Of a stretch of 64,000 nucleotides of DNA, positions 51,791 through 63,438 are shown piece after piece. The first letter of the stretch is position 1. Each line of letters opens with the position of its first letter. The translations under genes and the position numbers were made by a program. The stretch lies in NCBI GenBank assembly GCA_032173965.1, contig CM063283.1, forward strand, positions 40,545,743-40,609,742, given 5' to 3'. The notes beneath the pieces were generated by a model that saw only the letters and a program-made list of their open reading frames with translations, ran no database searches and was not told where the DNA came from. The DNA is from Sitta carolinensis. Taxonomy: Eukaryota > Chordata > Aves > Passeriformes > Sittidae.

Positions 51791-52631
51791 AAAATGTGAA
51801 TGTCAGTTGATCATACACTTATCTGCATTTCTCTGAACTTTTATCTCAAAGCAATGAAAAAAAATTTTCTTGTCTGACCATCCAAGGTCAGTAATAATCC
51901 TAAATCTCCTAAATACACATTTACATATTTTAACAGTTACGAGCATCTGAGGCACATATGCTTCATGAGGCCATTTTTCATTTTCAAGCATTTTAAATTG
52001 TATTCAAGCCATAATATCATAGTATAAAATTTGCCTCCATGACAGGTGATCTTCCAGTGCTAATGAAATCTCTTATTTCTAATGACATGCTCAATATTAC
52101 ACAAACATCATTGTCTTTAGTAATGCACAGGGGGAAAAAAGGTTCATTTGGCTGGAAATTAACATCAGGTTTACTAATTCTCTAAGTCATTACTTGCAAA
52201 ATTTTATGAATTGTCACTGTTCCTTGTTGTGTCAACACTACTTTTATCTTTTGATATAAGTGAAATAAGTAGTGTGCTACTTTCTGGGTTTGAAGATGCA
52301 AAGAATCCCTCCATGATAAGAAGTACTTGGGAAAAAATAAATTTTGTTTGCATTGTAATATAGGAAATCTAAACATGGCCAAAAGACCTCTGAAGCAAAA
52401 TTAGAAGTTTAATATATTTATAAGAAAGAGGAAAAAAAAATCATTTGGTTAACAAGTTTTATAGCATTTTCATTACATGAACAAAGTATGGTTCTGATTT
52501 CTTTCTTTATTTTTTCCCTTTAACACCGTTCCATTTAGATGTAGATGGGAATGATAAGAAAGTGTACCACTGTACCTTAGTTCCATTACTTCCAGAATTC
52601 CTGTTTGGAATTCAAGTCTTCAATGATTTTG

Positions 52632-52685
52632 AGTGTGTGTGTGTATGTCTGTGTCTTTTTGCGTGTGCGTGTTTGTGTGTGTGTA
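52632..52685. repeat. GT-rich microsatellite
   Basis: Imperfect GT units interrupted by ctttttgcg. Such alternating purine-pyrimidine DNA can adopt Z-form. Confidence 0.88.
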
Positions 52686-52974
52686 AAAAGAAGAAGTTTA
52701 TAATTGCAAGTACAAGAAAGGCTGGGCATAATTCTAGGCAAAATCTATTTTTAGGCTGCTTCTAGACTCTGTTCAATTTCCAAATATGCACTGGATAGTT
52801 CCATTACATTTTACTTTCTCTAAGACAAGAGCCCACATGCTAGTTGTCTTGAAGAATCTCTTCCAAAGACCGCTATCATTGAAAATATATTGGATATGGT
52901 TTATTTATTTTCTCAGAGCTCTTGAATGTACAAGCACAGGAGGATAACAAACATCCATGAGGGTCTAGCCGTCT

Positions 52975-53455
52975 TGAGTCCTGAGTGAAGTTTTGGGCAG
53001 TATAAAAGGACTTCAAACTTTATGTCCAGAGGAGGATGAACAAGATAATGAAAGGCTTCAAGGGCAAGACTTACCAGGAGTAAATCAAGTCACCTTGCTT
53101 GTTCAGCTTGTAAAAGAGAGGTCTGAGGGGAGATCTCATTGCAGTCTACAATTCCCTCAGCAGGGGCCATGGAGGAAGAGATCCTCTCTATGCTGTCCAG
53201 CAATAGGACATGAGGAAATGGAATGAATCTGTGTCAGGTGAAGTTCACATTAGGGTATGATTCTTCACTGAAAGGGTGATTGCTCATTGGAACTGGGTCC
53301 CCAGGAAGTGGTCATGGTACCAAGCCCATCAGAGTTCAAGGAGTGTTTGAATGCTGCTCTTAGTTTTATGGGCTAGCTCTAGGTTGTCCTGTGGGATTTG
53401 GACTCGATGACCCTTAGAGGTCCCTCCCAACTTGAGATATTCTATGATTCCATGA
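52975..53455 (+). mobile_element. CR1 LINE, 3' end fragment
   Basis: Recognisable CR1 3' text appears in order: tccagaggaggatgaacaag, ggtctgaggggagatctcat, caggaagtggtcatggtacc, gatttggactcgatgaccc, and the terminal tattctatgattccatga. It is 5' truncated and diverged. The plus frame at 52993-53226 lies in CR1 sequence downstream of the usual coding end and is not a gene. It ends only about 35 bases before the next element. Confidence 0.93.
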
Positions 53456-53495
53456 ACTGTACATAGTTACTGATCACTAAAGAAATGTAGACTTG

Positions 53496-54914
53496 TGTCA
53501 TGATTACAATTTGAAACCTGTCAGAAACACTAATTCCTGTTTTGGTTTGGGTTTGCCAATTTCAAAGTTTCTAATCAAGAGCAAAGCAGGCTTAAACTTA
53601 AAAGTAATAAGACTTTATTAACTAACACTAAAAGAAAGAATAAAAAATGAAAATGAAACCTTCAAAACACTTTTCTTCCTTCCCCACACCTTCTTTTCTC
53701 CTAACCAACAATGTAAAGAAAACAATACTCAGAAAATATCAGTCAGTTTTCCACTTCTAATACAGTCTTTCTTCAGTTCACTTAGGGAGGGAAGCACTTC
53801 TGATTAACTATAGAAAATTCCCCCACAAGAAAACAGTTCTCTTGTAGATCCATTCTTCATGAACAGCAACCGCCCGGATCCTTTTGCATTCATGAAATTC
53901 CTCCCATGTTCACAGTTGTGTTTCTGGGCCACATTGATGTGTGGGGTCTTATTTTAAAGATAACTGTTCAAAATAAAGGTTCTCTTTATTTATCTTTGGG
54001 ACCATCTTCACCTCCAAGGAACAGAGATTCACTTCTTCTTCGAGGGCAAAGAGTCTTTATCACTTCATCACTCTGTTCAACTTCTCATAAAATTAACAGT
54101 CCCCTCAACATTTCATTCCTTTGCTAAGGTCTACAATTTGAACTCTTTTATCTCCCCCATATTTCTTTTATGATTTAAAGGAAGCATTTCAATACCTTAT
54201 AACCAACTACCATAACTTGCAAGAGGCTTTTACATCTCAAAAGCCACTTCCCACACTCCTTCCACCTGGACTTTCATTCCTTCTTGACTGACCTTGATAC
54301 TTCATGTGGTCTTTACACATCTGCATTCTAATTTTCTCTCACTGGAGAGAGGATGGAGGCTTTCCAGGTTCTATCTGTGTACTGATGCACTGAAAGAGTT
54401 AACAAGAGACAGTGTTGGGCTAGGTCGTGGCAGTCCATGATGTCATATTTCGAAACCATGCTGGGTGGGGGGACAGATCTCAGAGGGTCCAGGCCTAAAA
54501 GGCAGCTGCTCGCTGGTCTTTTGCAGCTAGGGGGAAAGTTGGACAGATTTCCAAAATTCTTTTTCCACTCTTAGGCCTAATCAAGGTGTTCCAGCCTGCA
54601 TCATCGTGCCTCCCCCCCTCTCTCACCTGGCACAACAAAGGCAGAGTTCAGCTGTGGCCAGCAGCAGAGCAGACTCTGTGCCGCAGATGTTCCCCAATCA
54701 GCTGCCCCTGCCTGGCCCCCGTGGCCTCCCCCTGCCCCCACTCAGCCCAGGGCAGAGAGGGCAGAGGTGTGTGCTCTGACAGCCGGGAGGAAAGAGACCT
54801 GCCCGGGCTGCTTCCAAAGGGAATAACAACTAGAAAATGCTTTCCCATTGGCCCAATAAAAAGCCAATCTCAAAACTAGCAAGCTCACTTCCATGGGCTG
54901 GTCAAACCACCACA
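53496..54914 (-). mobile_element. Complete solo LTR, ERVL-like, inverted copy of 45715-47094
   Basis: The plus strand begins TGTCATGATTACAATTTG and ends GGTCAAACCACCACA, the reverse of the 45715 LTR end to end with scattered substitutions and small indels. The flanking pentamers ACTTG (53491-53495) and CCTTG (54915-54919) match at 4 of 5, consistent with an aged 5-bp duplication. Differences from its partner, including a frameshift in the antisense frame, show the two copies inserted separately. Confidence 0.92.
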
Positions 54915-55239
54915 CCTTGAGAGTTGGATATGACTGTTCTTAGGGCTAAGAAAAAAAATGAAAAAAGAACAACTCTATATTTCTACAGATATTTATATTA
55001 TCTCATATTTGGGAAAAAAACTAATCTGGGAACAAGAAGATATAAACACACAGCTATAACATCAACAGAAAGAGACAAATTAAGATCAGAGAAAATGGAG
55101 TTCCTTGAGTTGTGTCTTCCCCTATTCAAAAAAACTGCACATTGTCAGCACTGCTTCCGGAACATCAGCAGGTCTCCCTCCACCGCGGTAGAAAGTTAGC
55201 ATTGCTTTTAGATTTTACACACATAACTGCAGAAATGAG

Positions 55240-55245
55240 CCTGCT
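55240..55245. repeat. Target-site duplication CCTGCT, left copy
   Basis: It is identical to 55981-55986. Confidence 0.9.
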
Positions 55246-55980
55246 TGACACAGTGCTCGAGAGGGTTCCCCAGCCAGCCCTGATCTCAGACTGTGCCGAG
55301 TGTGGTCTCTCCTGGTCTGCAATAGACCCAGGTAGAGATAAGGCAGTGGCTGTTGGATCCCCTGGCAGCAAGACTGCTCTCTGTAGCACCAAGGTGGGAA
55401 AGGCATCGAGGATTAGAGCAAAAACCAGAGAGGGGTCCTTTGTATGATTCCCAAAGGTTTATTTCCTTGGAGAGGGTCAGGGACAAAGAGACACTTGGAA
55501 GAGAACTGGTTTGTGCAGGGGGTTTTATAGGGGGAGGATCCCAGGGGTGGACACAAACTTTCAACCAATAAGGTAGGGAGAGGGGAGGAGTACAAGGTGG
55601 GATTGACAACATCCTGAACTAATGAAGGAGGACTGGGGGTCACGTGGGCCAATGGGTCATCGAGGTTTGGGTGACACCCCAAGGGGAGGAACCATGCAGG
55701 GATAGGCTGGAGGGAGGATTGACATGGAAGGGTCTGGAACAGGGATGGGACAACTGTGATGGATGGGAAGGAGCTGGGCAGGGAAACACTGACTGACAGG
55801 GAAGGAGCTGGAACATAGGGCGGGGTTTAACATTTAAGGAAACTTCAGGGGTGGATTCAATGGTAGGGATATACCAACTTAAGAGAAACATAGGGGTACA
55901 TTGGAATGAACCATTAACAATAAAGCTATTAATGATGAACTAATACAATGAAACAATAAATTAGAATAAAAAACACAGCA
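55246..55980 (-). mobile_element. Solo LTR, ERVK-like, perfect 6-bp target duplication
   Basis: The LTR runs TG to CA between CCTGCT hexamers. On the minus strand a TATAAAA box (about 55526-55532) precedes AATAAA (55458-55463), with a U5 of about 206 bases. The U3 has many repeats of the gggaaggagctgg kind and two CCAAT-type words. The perfect duplication, compared with the decayed one at 4628-5327, suggests a younger insertion of the same family. Overlapping frames on both strands are not genes. Confidence 0.92.
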
Positions 55981-55986
55981 CCTGCT
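55981..55986. repeat. Target-site duplication CCTGCT, right copy
   Basis: It is identical to 55240-55245. Confidence 0.9.
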
Positions 55987-56189
55987 CATGGGTTTCTCCA
56001 GTGTAAATTCTCCAGTTTGCATGGCCAAGCTTTGGCAGTGGTGGGCAATAGGGGTGGTTTCTGTGATATGATGTCATAAGTTTCTTCCATGTTAAGCAGA
56101 GCCAATGCATGGTGGCTCCAAAGATGGATGCGCCACCAGCCAAGGCTGGGCAATTAGAAATGGTGGTAATTCCTCTGTGATTCCGTATC

Positions 56190-57044
56190 TAAGGAAAAGG
56201 AAAGAAAAGTTATTTTGCAGATGTAATTGCTGCCAGAGAAGAGCAAACAGAAAATACATGAGAGGAGCAATTCTGTAGATATCAAGGTCAATGCAGAAGG
56301 AGATGCCTCAGGCACTGAAGCTGAGATTCCCCTGCAGGTTGTGGTACAGACCACGGTGAGGCAGCTGTGCCACTGCACCCCATGGAGATCCATGGGGATG
56401 CAGAGATCCACCTGCAGACCATGAAGGAGACCAATGCCAGAGTAGGTGGATGCCTGAGAGGAGGCTGTGAGCTTTTAGGAGGCCCCTGGAGACAGAAGAC
56501 CATGCTGGAGAGCCTGTCCTTGAATGACTGCAGCCCATGGAAGAGTCCCTCATGCTGCAGCAGCCTGGGGAGGGCCATTCACCATGGATGGGCTCACATT
56601 GCAGCAGTTTGTAGAGAACTACTGCTGGTGAAATGGACTCACTGTGGAGAAGTTCTTGGAGAATTCCTCCCACAGGAGGGATTCCGTACTGGAGGAGAGA
56701 AGGATTCTTCTCCCTGAGCAATGAGAGAAAGAACAGATGATTTGCTGACCATAACCCCCTATCCCTGTCACCCTGTACTTCTGGGGTTGGGCTAGGAAGA
56801 ACAGAAGGATGAGGGAATGGTTTTGAGGTTTTATTTTACTTCTCATTATGCTACTCTGATTCTGCTAGTAGTAAGTTCAATTAATATATTTAATTCTAGC
56901 CTGTTTTGCCCATGATTGTATTTGGTGAGTGATTTTTCCTAGTCTTTATCTCAACTCCTGAACCCCTCTTTATGTTTTGTATTGCCTGTTCAGCTGTTGA
57001 GGGGCATGTGGATGCATGGCATTTAGCCAGAGTTAACCCACTAT
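56190..57044 (+). mobile_element. LTR, ERVL-like avian family with degenerate internal modules
   Basis: The block follows a widespread avian LTR that I recognise by layout: degenerate ccatggag-gatccatg/aggag modules (56280-56650), gatttgctgaccataacccc, gttttattttacttctcatt, a taagttcaattaat polyadenylation region, taattctagcctgttttgcc, and an end like gccagagttaacccac-tata. Plus orientation. The left boundary is approximate and no target duplication was found. The frames at 56367-56717 (plus) and 56308-56721 (minus) come from the modules and lack retroviral motifs. Confidence 0.78.
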
Positions 57045-58561
57045 ATAAGGTTATTTTGTTTAGCATTTCCTGTACTTGATTATGCCACTTTACCAAGAAC
57101 CAAAACATGTGTCCCTGCTCCTGCCCCCCGCCCCCCCCCAAAAAAGACAAAACCCTAGGGTTTTAAAAACTATAACACTTTAAAATCTAAATACTGTTAC
57201 TTAACTCTGAAATATTATATTTAAAATATTTTTCCTAAACGTATTTCAATAACAATCTTGTAAACAGATAACAAATGTCTGGTTAGTTTTCCCTCGTTTT
57301 GTATATCAAGTGAGCATAAAAAGAATTGAAAACACATATAAAGGAAACAAAATATCAACAAGAAATAACCCCAAACAATAATGCATTTAATACAGCTATA
57401 GGAATATACCCTAGTGACACTTATAGCAGAGATTCTTTTTTAAAAAACAATTTACTTCTAAGGTTGGAAAATAAAAAATAAATCATGGTACTAAAAATAA
57501 AAATAATATGCAAGGTATTGTAAAAAACCCAAAAGCTAAGAATGATACAGATGCATTTATAATATTGTATCAGGATATTTCCAGCATTTTTATATTGTCT
57601 CCAGGAGGATACTGCACTTTGAATTATTAAGGTTTTCAAAGCATCAGATCTGTCTTTCGGTAATTTGTACAGCATCTGGTTTAATAAGTCTGATCATGAG
57701 TAAGACCAATAAATGTCACAAGGATAAATTACTGGTGGAATTTTAACTTCAGCACTTCAGGTCCTGTAATATATTGTCCATGAGCTGATAATGAAGATTA
57801 AAATCTCTTTATTCTGCTTGAATGTGAAAAAACTGGAACTTGATTCAGAGACATATTGTGAATGATATTGAGCACCTTAAATTCTCACTGATCACAGAAC
57901 AACTTCTGATAAAAATCAGAGTAAAATCTCTATTCAGCTCAGGTTAATGAAAGAACACACCGAGTGCTGTGTTATCAGAATTTGTCCCATAATATAAGTA
58001 GAAACAGTAGTTCAGTTTAAGAAAATATACTTTTAAATTGTATGGGAAATAGAGACTCGTGTAATAGAACTTTACATAACATGGAGATCTACTGTTTTAC
58101 TTTATTCGGACTAGTGATTTCCATTATCTCTTTAATTGATAGAATCCATTTCAAAACCAAATAATCTCTTGAAATCCACTGAGCCACAAATTAGTCATTA
58201 GAGAAAATTTTCATAGATCATTACCTTTTCCATAGATTTTAGGTTTTCATTTCCTAAATACTCATATGTAGTGTTGTTCATAAGAAGAGGAGGGTAAATT
58301 ATTCAGTTCCACAAAGAATGATTCTAGTATTATTTATGCTATTCACTTGTTTATTATTTGCACTGCAGCAGTTTTATTATAAAAGGTCAACTCCATATCA
58401 CTCTTAACCTTGAATTTATGACCTCGTATACTATCAGGTTTTAATGAAAAAAACTAATGGCATCAACACTTCATTGTGTGCCACTTTAATGACCTACTGT
58501 TTTCTATAGGAAGAATTTATTGTTTTTCTAAACTAGTGAAATACTCTCTGTCTCACATTCA

Positions 58562-58586
58562 CGCACACAAACATACACACACACAA
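58562..58586. repeat. AC-rich microsatellite
   Basis: Short imperfect AC units (acgcacacaaacatacacac and on). Confidence 0.8.
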
Positions 58587-59089
58587 GTAGAGGCATAATT
58601 TCCAGCACAGAAGGGAAAGTAAGAAATGTGGTTCATGGTTCTATTTTTTCATTGTCTCGGTTTGGGTTTCTTAATGTTTTTCCTAAGTTATATCTAAAGA
58701 GTCCAGGCTTTTTGATTGGAAGTTTGGGCTGAGAGCAATCAAGTTCTTGTTTTTCTCAGAAAATGTTCAGTCCACAGCAGGAAATTAGAAGATGGTGGAA
58801 ATCTGAAATATTTTAGAGAAACCTTTTTCAAAACACTTTTAAACAGGCAAATACAACAGAATTCCAAAAGAATTTAGGGGAATCCAGTCTTGTTATAATA
58901 CATAATATTAACCAAACTCTTCTACATAGATCTGAATACACCAAAGTTGCTTATCAAATTATAAGAATCAGACACATAATTAATCAGGTTTTCCATACTT
59001 GGATAAATAAATGTTTCTTCCTTCACTGTAAAGCATGAATAACCTTTGTTAAATAAGTTACTAAAGTACAATCTTCCTAGAAACAAAAA

Positions 59090-59270
59090 AAGTAACACCA
59101 GCGACAGCTGTGCAATCACTTGGAATGATTTATGTGCCGTGACTGCATCACTGTGTTGTTTACTCTACGCTTATGCTGTCTAAATTGGCAATTAGTTTCT
59201 GAAAAAATGTATAGAGCAACAGGGAATTGAATACTTGCAAGGCTGATGCTGCAAACTCTGTAAGGACAAC
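59090..59270. promoter_or_regulatory. Candidate conserved noncoding element
   Basis: This is a complex, moderate-GC stretch with GCAATCACTTGG, TGATTTATG, TGACTGCATCAC and CAATTAG words and no repeat explanation. The call rests on texture only. Confidence 0.22.
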
Positions 59271-59493
59271 ACAGAACGCTCTGTTTTAAAACCTTAGTGT
59301 GGTCCTCAACTGAACAGGAAAGGCTTTGGCCAGGATAGATATAGTCCTTAATAGGTGGTAAGATTGAAGCTGTGACAGTGCTTGACAGTCTTTTGAAGAG
59401 TAGTCAGATGTTAAGGAGGAGAATTTTATTGCTTGTGAGGGAATTTGCCTAACGTTCACAGCTGGAATGAGGACATCACCCATGAAATATTAA

Positions 59494-59509
59494 AATATAT
59501 ATATATATA

Positions 59510-59553
<44 letters not shown>
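59494..59553. repeat. TA dinucleotide repeat, two blocks
   Basis: About 60 bases of TA are broken once by a short T run. The tract is self-complementary. Confidence 0.94.
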
Positions 59554-59555
<2 letters not shown>

Positions 59556-59862
59556 TGATTTTTCTTCCTTGATCATTCTGTGTTTGCTCTCTTAATATTT
59601 GGCTTTAAGGAAACAACAGTGTTCCAGCCTTTTCAAGGGAAAGACATAAATATTTTGAATTAATTGTATTTTGCAAGAAAATGGATGGTTTCATTCTGAC
59701 TTGAACAAGTACTTGGAGATATCGACCCCATATCTCAGGATGGACATTGAAAACAAGAGGTGTTGTGTGAGAAATTTGAACTGAAGGATTATTAAAGGAA
59801 TAATGGAAGCATTTTTTCCTCAATCTTCCCTACTAGTAGCAGACTGAAATCATAGAAGCAAA

Positions 59863-59871
59863 GTAGTAGTA

Positions 59872-59939
<68 letters not shown>
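59863..59939. repeat. TAA trinucleotide microsatellite
   Basis: It starts as TAG units (tagtagtagtag) and continues as about 21 uninterrupted TAA units. The tyrosine-only stretch in the minus frame is an artefact of it. Confidence 0.96.
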
Positions 59940-60119
59940 TTAAAAATAATATGCAGAGGGGAATTGCTATCCTTATTTTAAGATTGCTTAATCTCTCATC
60001 TACCATAATTATGATAAGCAGCTGTCTGAATAAAATAATTACCCTGAGCATCTATTTATTTCATTTAAACAGAAGCCCAGTTTATTTGTATATTTCCATA
60101 TCTGTTTCAAGTCAGTAAA

Positions 60120-60265
60120 TAGAACCAAGTTCCATAGATTTCTCACCTCACCTACTGAGACTCTTTTTCACTGAGATTATAAATATGTCTGCTGTTATCT
60201 TTGGAAATTTGCATGAATCACATTTGCATGTTCTGCTGACAAGTCAACAGCCCTCCAGATTTTCC
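60120..60265. promoter_or_regulatory. Candidate regulatory patch with paired octamer motifs
   Basis: ATTTGCATGAATCACATTTGCATG contains two ATTTGCAT octamer words 16 bases apart, followed by TGCTGACAAGTCAACAG. Paired POU-type sites are a recognised enhancer feature, but function is inferred only. Confidence 0.25.
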
Positions 60266-62499
60266 AAATCTTATCTAAGATGTCTCAGAAACACAATCTA
60301 CAATTAAAATAAAAAAATTAAAAAAAAAAATATGCAGAGGAGGAGGAGGGAAAGAAGAGACAACTTACAGACATCGTGAACCTGGTACTATATATAATTT
60401 AAAATATGTCCAATGCATCTGTTTTATTTAACAATACCTCTTCTTCCTCTTTGCTCCTCTAGTAGCATTATCCTCATATATGTCTCTCAGCTTCTGAGGT
60501 AAAAAAGTATCTTTACATGCTGACTCCTGGTTAGTGACCAGTAGAAGTGGAAAAATCTGAAACTTTACAAATATGTTTCATTTCAATTAAAAACCACTAA
60601 CCTAACAAAAACTTGTAGCAGTCATTTGACTGTCATCTTGCCTCAGAATTAATGCTTTTCCTTGAGCCTTTTCAGCACTTAACGTCAGGTAAACATGTGG
60701 TGAAGTTTCAAGTCATTACCTTGGGAGACTCATCCTTGCCCTTTTTTCTTTAAAATGGACAGATATATGCAAATCTGTATATATACCTGTGCTATGAGAC
60801 ACAGGAACAAATGCTGCACTCTCTGAGGTGATGAAGTGTTAAAAATTCCATTTTTCCCAGCCCCTGGTAAGCCCATCCTTCTTCAACCTTGGCTCTTGGT
60901 GCCCATAGCAAGCAAATCCTAGGTCATGCAAGCCGTCATCTCAGCCATAAATACCTGTGTTCTGTTCTCATAGTAGCACACACAAAAAGAGAACAGCTAA
61001 GAGAGTGTTGGATATGTGTGGTTTATTCATGTGATATCTGTGACTATATTCGATATCACTGAACATTAGCCAACTAAGCATTCACCAGCAATGAGCAACC
61101 AGAATTCCCAGGTGGGTAGGTGGTGAATATCCAGATATGAAGGGACAAAGAGAGCTCTCAAAGACAGGTAAACAAAATTCCAGAAATGCCTGATTATTTC
61201 CATTGGTCACTGCTGAGTGTTAGATTACATAAGCGTCTCCAAACAATTCAAGAGTTGAAATTAATTCCACCAGAATGTGAAGGGTCATTGTTGATGCTGG
61301 GTGGCAGATATTTTAGACAATACTTCAGGAAAAATAAAGGGAAAAGTTATGAAATTAGAATTAGCAATATCTGTGTTGCTCTGGAAATTAATAATCCTCA
61401 TATAATCAGTCTCTTGCTGCTGTCCTCTTAATTTTGAAAACGGGCTGTGAATTCTTAATATTTTACCCTTTTTATGTCCTTTAAGAAATTTATTTAGAAA
61501 ATAAATATTTGATGTGAATTTATGAGAGATGCTTTTTCTGACAACTTATTTTTGAGGGGGACTCTCTAAAATCCATTAAGTTCAAAGGATTCTGGATCAT
61601 CTTCTGTGTGGAAAAACCCATGAAAAACATGGTACCATGAAATGTCAGTAGTGCTAATTTAGAAAAGTGAAACTACTAGGGCAACTCAAAAGCAACATAC
61701 TTGCTGTAGCTTTCATCAGAAAGGTGTGTATATCATGAAACTGAGGATTTGCTTTGTATTCCCTATGTTGCAACAGCATAAGGGAATGCTGCACACTTCA
61801 AAGCCTGTAGAAATAGTATTAAAATACTATGCAGGTACAGGGAGCCCAGCATGAAACAATCTCTTCTATACTAGGTATTTGGAACAGCCACTGAATAATC
61901 AACAGCTTAGAGTAAAATGCCATGTTTCAGTTTGAAGGGCACTAGCCTGTTTCCTATAAAATGAAGGCCAAAAATAAACTGACAGTTATGCTATGTTTAT
62001 ATAACTAAAAAATGGGAATTAATTAGAAAGCTAAGTTGTTTGATATATATGATTTTTTCTTCTAAGATTAAGGTATAAAATGGTTTATGCCCTGAAAGAT
62101 ATTTCCAGAATTACTTGACCTGCAAATTAAATTCTCCTAACCAAGCATAATCCTTGTGACATATAAATTATAAAATATTTCATAATTTTTGTGTGTTTTA
62201 TGAACACATGTCAATTAGCTAATGAAATTATTTTTCCTTCTTTCAGATATGAGCAAAATAAATGCCACTCGCCACGCAGATAACAAAATCCAGGTTGGTG
62301 AGGTATAAAATAGAGTCACACAGTGGCACTATTAGTACTAAGTGGTGAAGGTTTAAAGACAAATCTCTTCACGTATTTGCAAGTATTACAACTATTTTCA
62401 GCTATTAGACTATTGTATTTAATTAGAGCTGTTTCACTGTGGCCATGTGAATCAAGGTGATTGTACTTGATATTTAACTTCTTTGTGATTCAGTGCCAG

Positions 62500-62981
62500 T
62501 GTCCTGGGTTGATGCTGAATTTTATCCCCTTTTAGTTCTCCTTTGCTTTTTGTTAGATTTTTGGCTTGTTGAAGCAGAGTTATTCTCTGGACTGTGAGTT
62601 TTTTCCTTTTTCTTGGAACCGTTTGGACCTGCTCTGGACTAACCCCCAGCAGAGCACCCGGAGCTCACCCCTGTGTCCCCCCAGGCCTGGCCTGTGCCTG
62701 GCATTTCCCAGTGCCAGGGACTGGCATGGACTGAGGGAGACGAGCTGCACCCCTCGAGAGACTTTCTGAATTCGTCTTCTCTTCAGAGCAGTGAGAAATT
62801 TGGTTGTTTAATTTTGTTCTTTTCTTGTGCTGGGGAATGCTTTGCCTGTTAAATAAACAACTTTTTTCCACTTTCCTCCAAGGAAAATCTTTTTTCCTGA
62901 ACCAGTTAAGGGAGGGGACGTTTGGATTTGCTTTCTAGTGGGACCCCAAATTTCTTCCCAAACTTTCCCTAAACCAGGACA
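62500..62981 (+). mobile_element. Solo LTR (family of 1470-2100)
   Basis: It starts TGTCCTGGGTTG and ends AAACCAGGACA, with AATAAA at 62852-62857 and the same GC-rich core as the first copy. About 150 bases near its 5' end are missing relative to 1470-2100. Neither copy shows a target duplication, and both are followed by ATG(T/C)T, so the true 3' limit of the family could be a few bases further. Confidence 0.82.
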
Positions 62982-63046
62982 ATGCTTTATTGTCCTGGTC
63001 AAGGTTTCTTACAGGAAGAAGAATATAAAAGAAATAAAAAGCTCTT

Positions 63047-63433
63047 TGTCCTGGATTTGGCCAGGACAGAGTTCATTTTTTTGCAGTGGCTCAGAGGGGG
63101 AATGACTGAGGCATTATTCTATATCAGCTCACTTACTGCCCGGGGCAGGGGTAGAAGGGACTCTTCCTGGGCTCCTTCCAGTGGAGAAAGACTCTTGGCA
63201 GAGAATGATATTTGTTTATCGTCCTGGGCTTTCCATGTAAATAACTTATTAGTCTTACACCTTTTGTTATTAATATTGCTGTTGGGACCCTTGGTTTTCT
63301 TATCTAATTGCTGTTTCTGGTAAATTGTTCTTATGTGAACTTGTAACCTTTGCCTTTGGTGCTTCCACAAAAGGGGGAGAGGGGAGAGAGCAGAGTGTGT
63401 TAAATTGAAGAATACCATTCTTAAACCATGACA
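63047..63433 (+). mobile_element. Solo LTR with hairpin at its 5' end
   Basis: The LTR starts TGTCCTGGATTTGGCCAGGACA, whose first and last 8 bases are perfectly inverted, and ends TTAAACCATGACA. Flanks CTCTT (63042-63046) and CTCCT (63434-63438) match at 4 of 5, fitting an aged 5-bp ERVL-type duplication. It lies only 65 bases after the previous LTR but belongs to a different family. Orientation is set by resemblance of its ends to other avian LTRs and is less sure. Confidence 0.72.
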
Positions 63434-63438
63434 CTCCT

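Larger units (their letters stand above)
48020..52974. other. Five kilobases of AT-rich sequence, no gene
   Basis: No coding region or named transposon is visible. It contains an A run near 50595-50609, a GT-rich patch (52632-52685) and a candidate regulatory element at 51490-51790. The short frames at 50768-51031 and 51133-51339 have no motif. Confidence 0.55.
57046..62499. other. AT-rich sequence with long microsatellites, no gene
   Basis: No coding region or named transposon is visible over 5.4 kb. It includes a C run at 57125-57139, an AC-rich patch near 58562-58586, a long TA tract (59494-59553), a TAA tract (59863-59939) and two candidate regulatory patches. The short frame at 61186-61431 has no recognisable motif. 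Confidence 0.55.

Noticed and set aside
56308..56721. 137-codon minus frame and 116-codon plus frame
   Set aside because: Both come from degenerate ccatgg/aggag modules of an LTR and lack retroviral motifs.
59833..60051. Frame with a long tyrosine run
   Set aside because: It is a translation of the TAA microsatellite.
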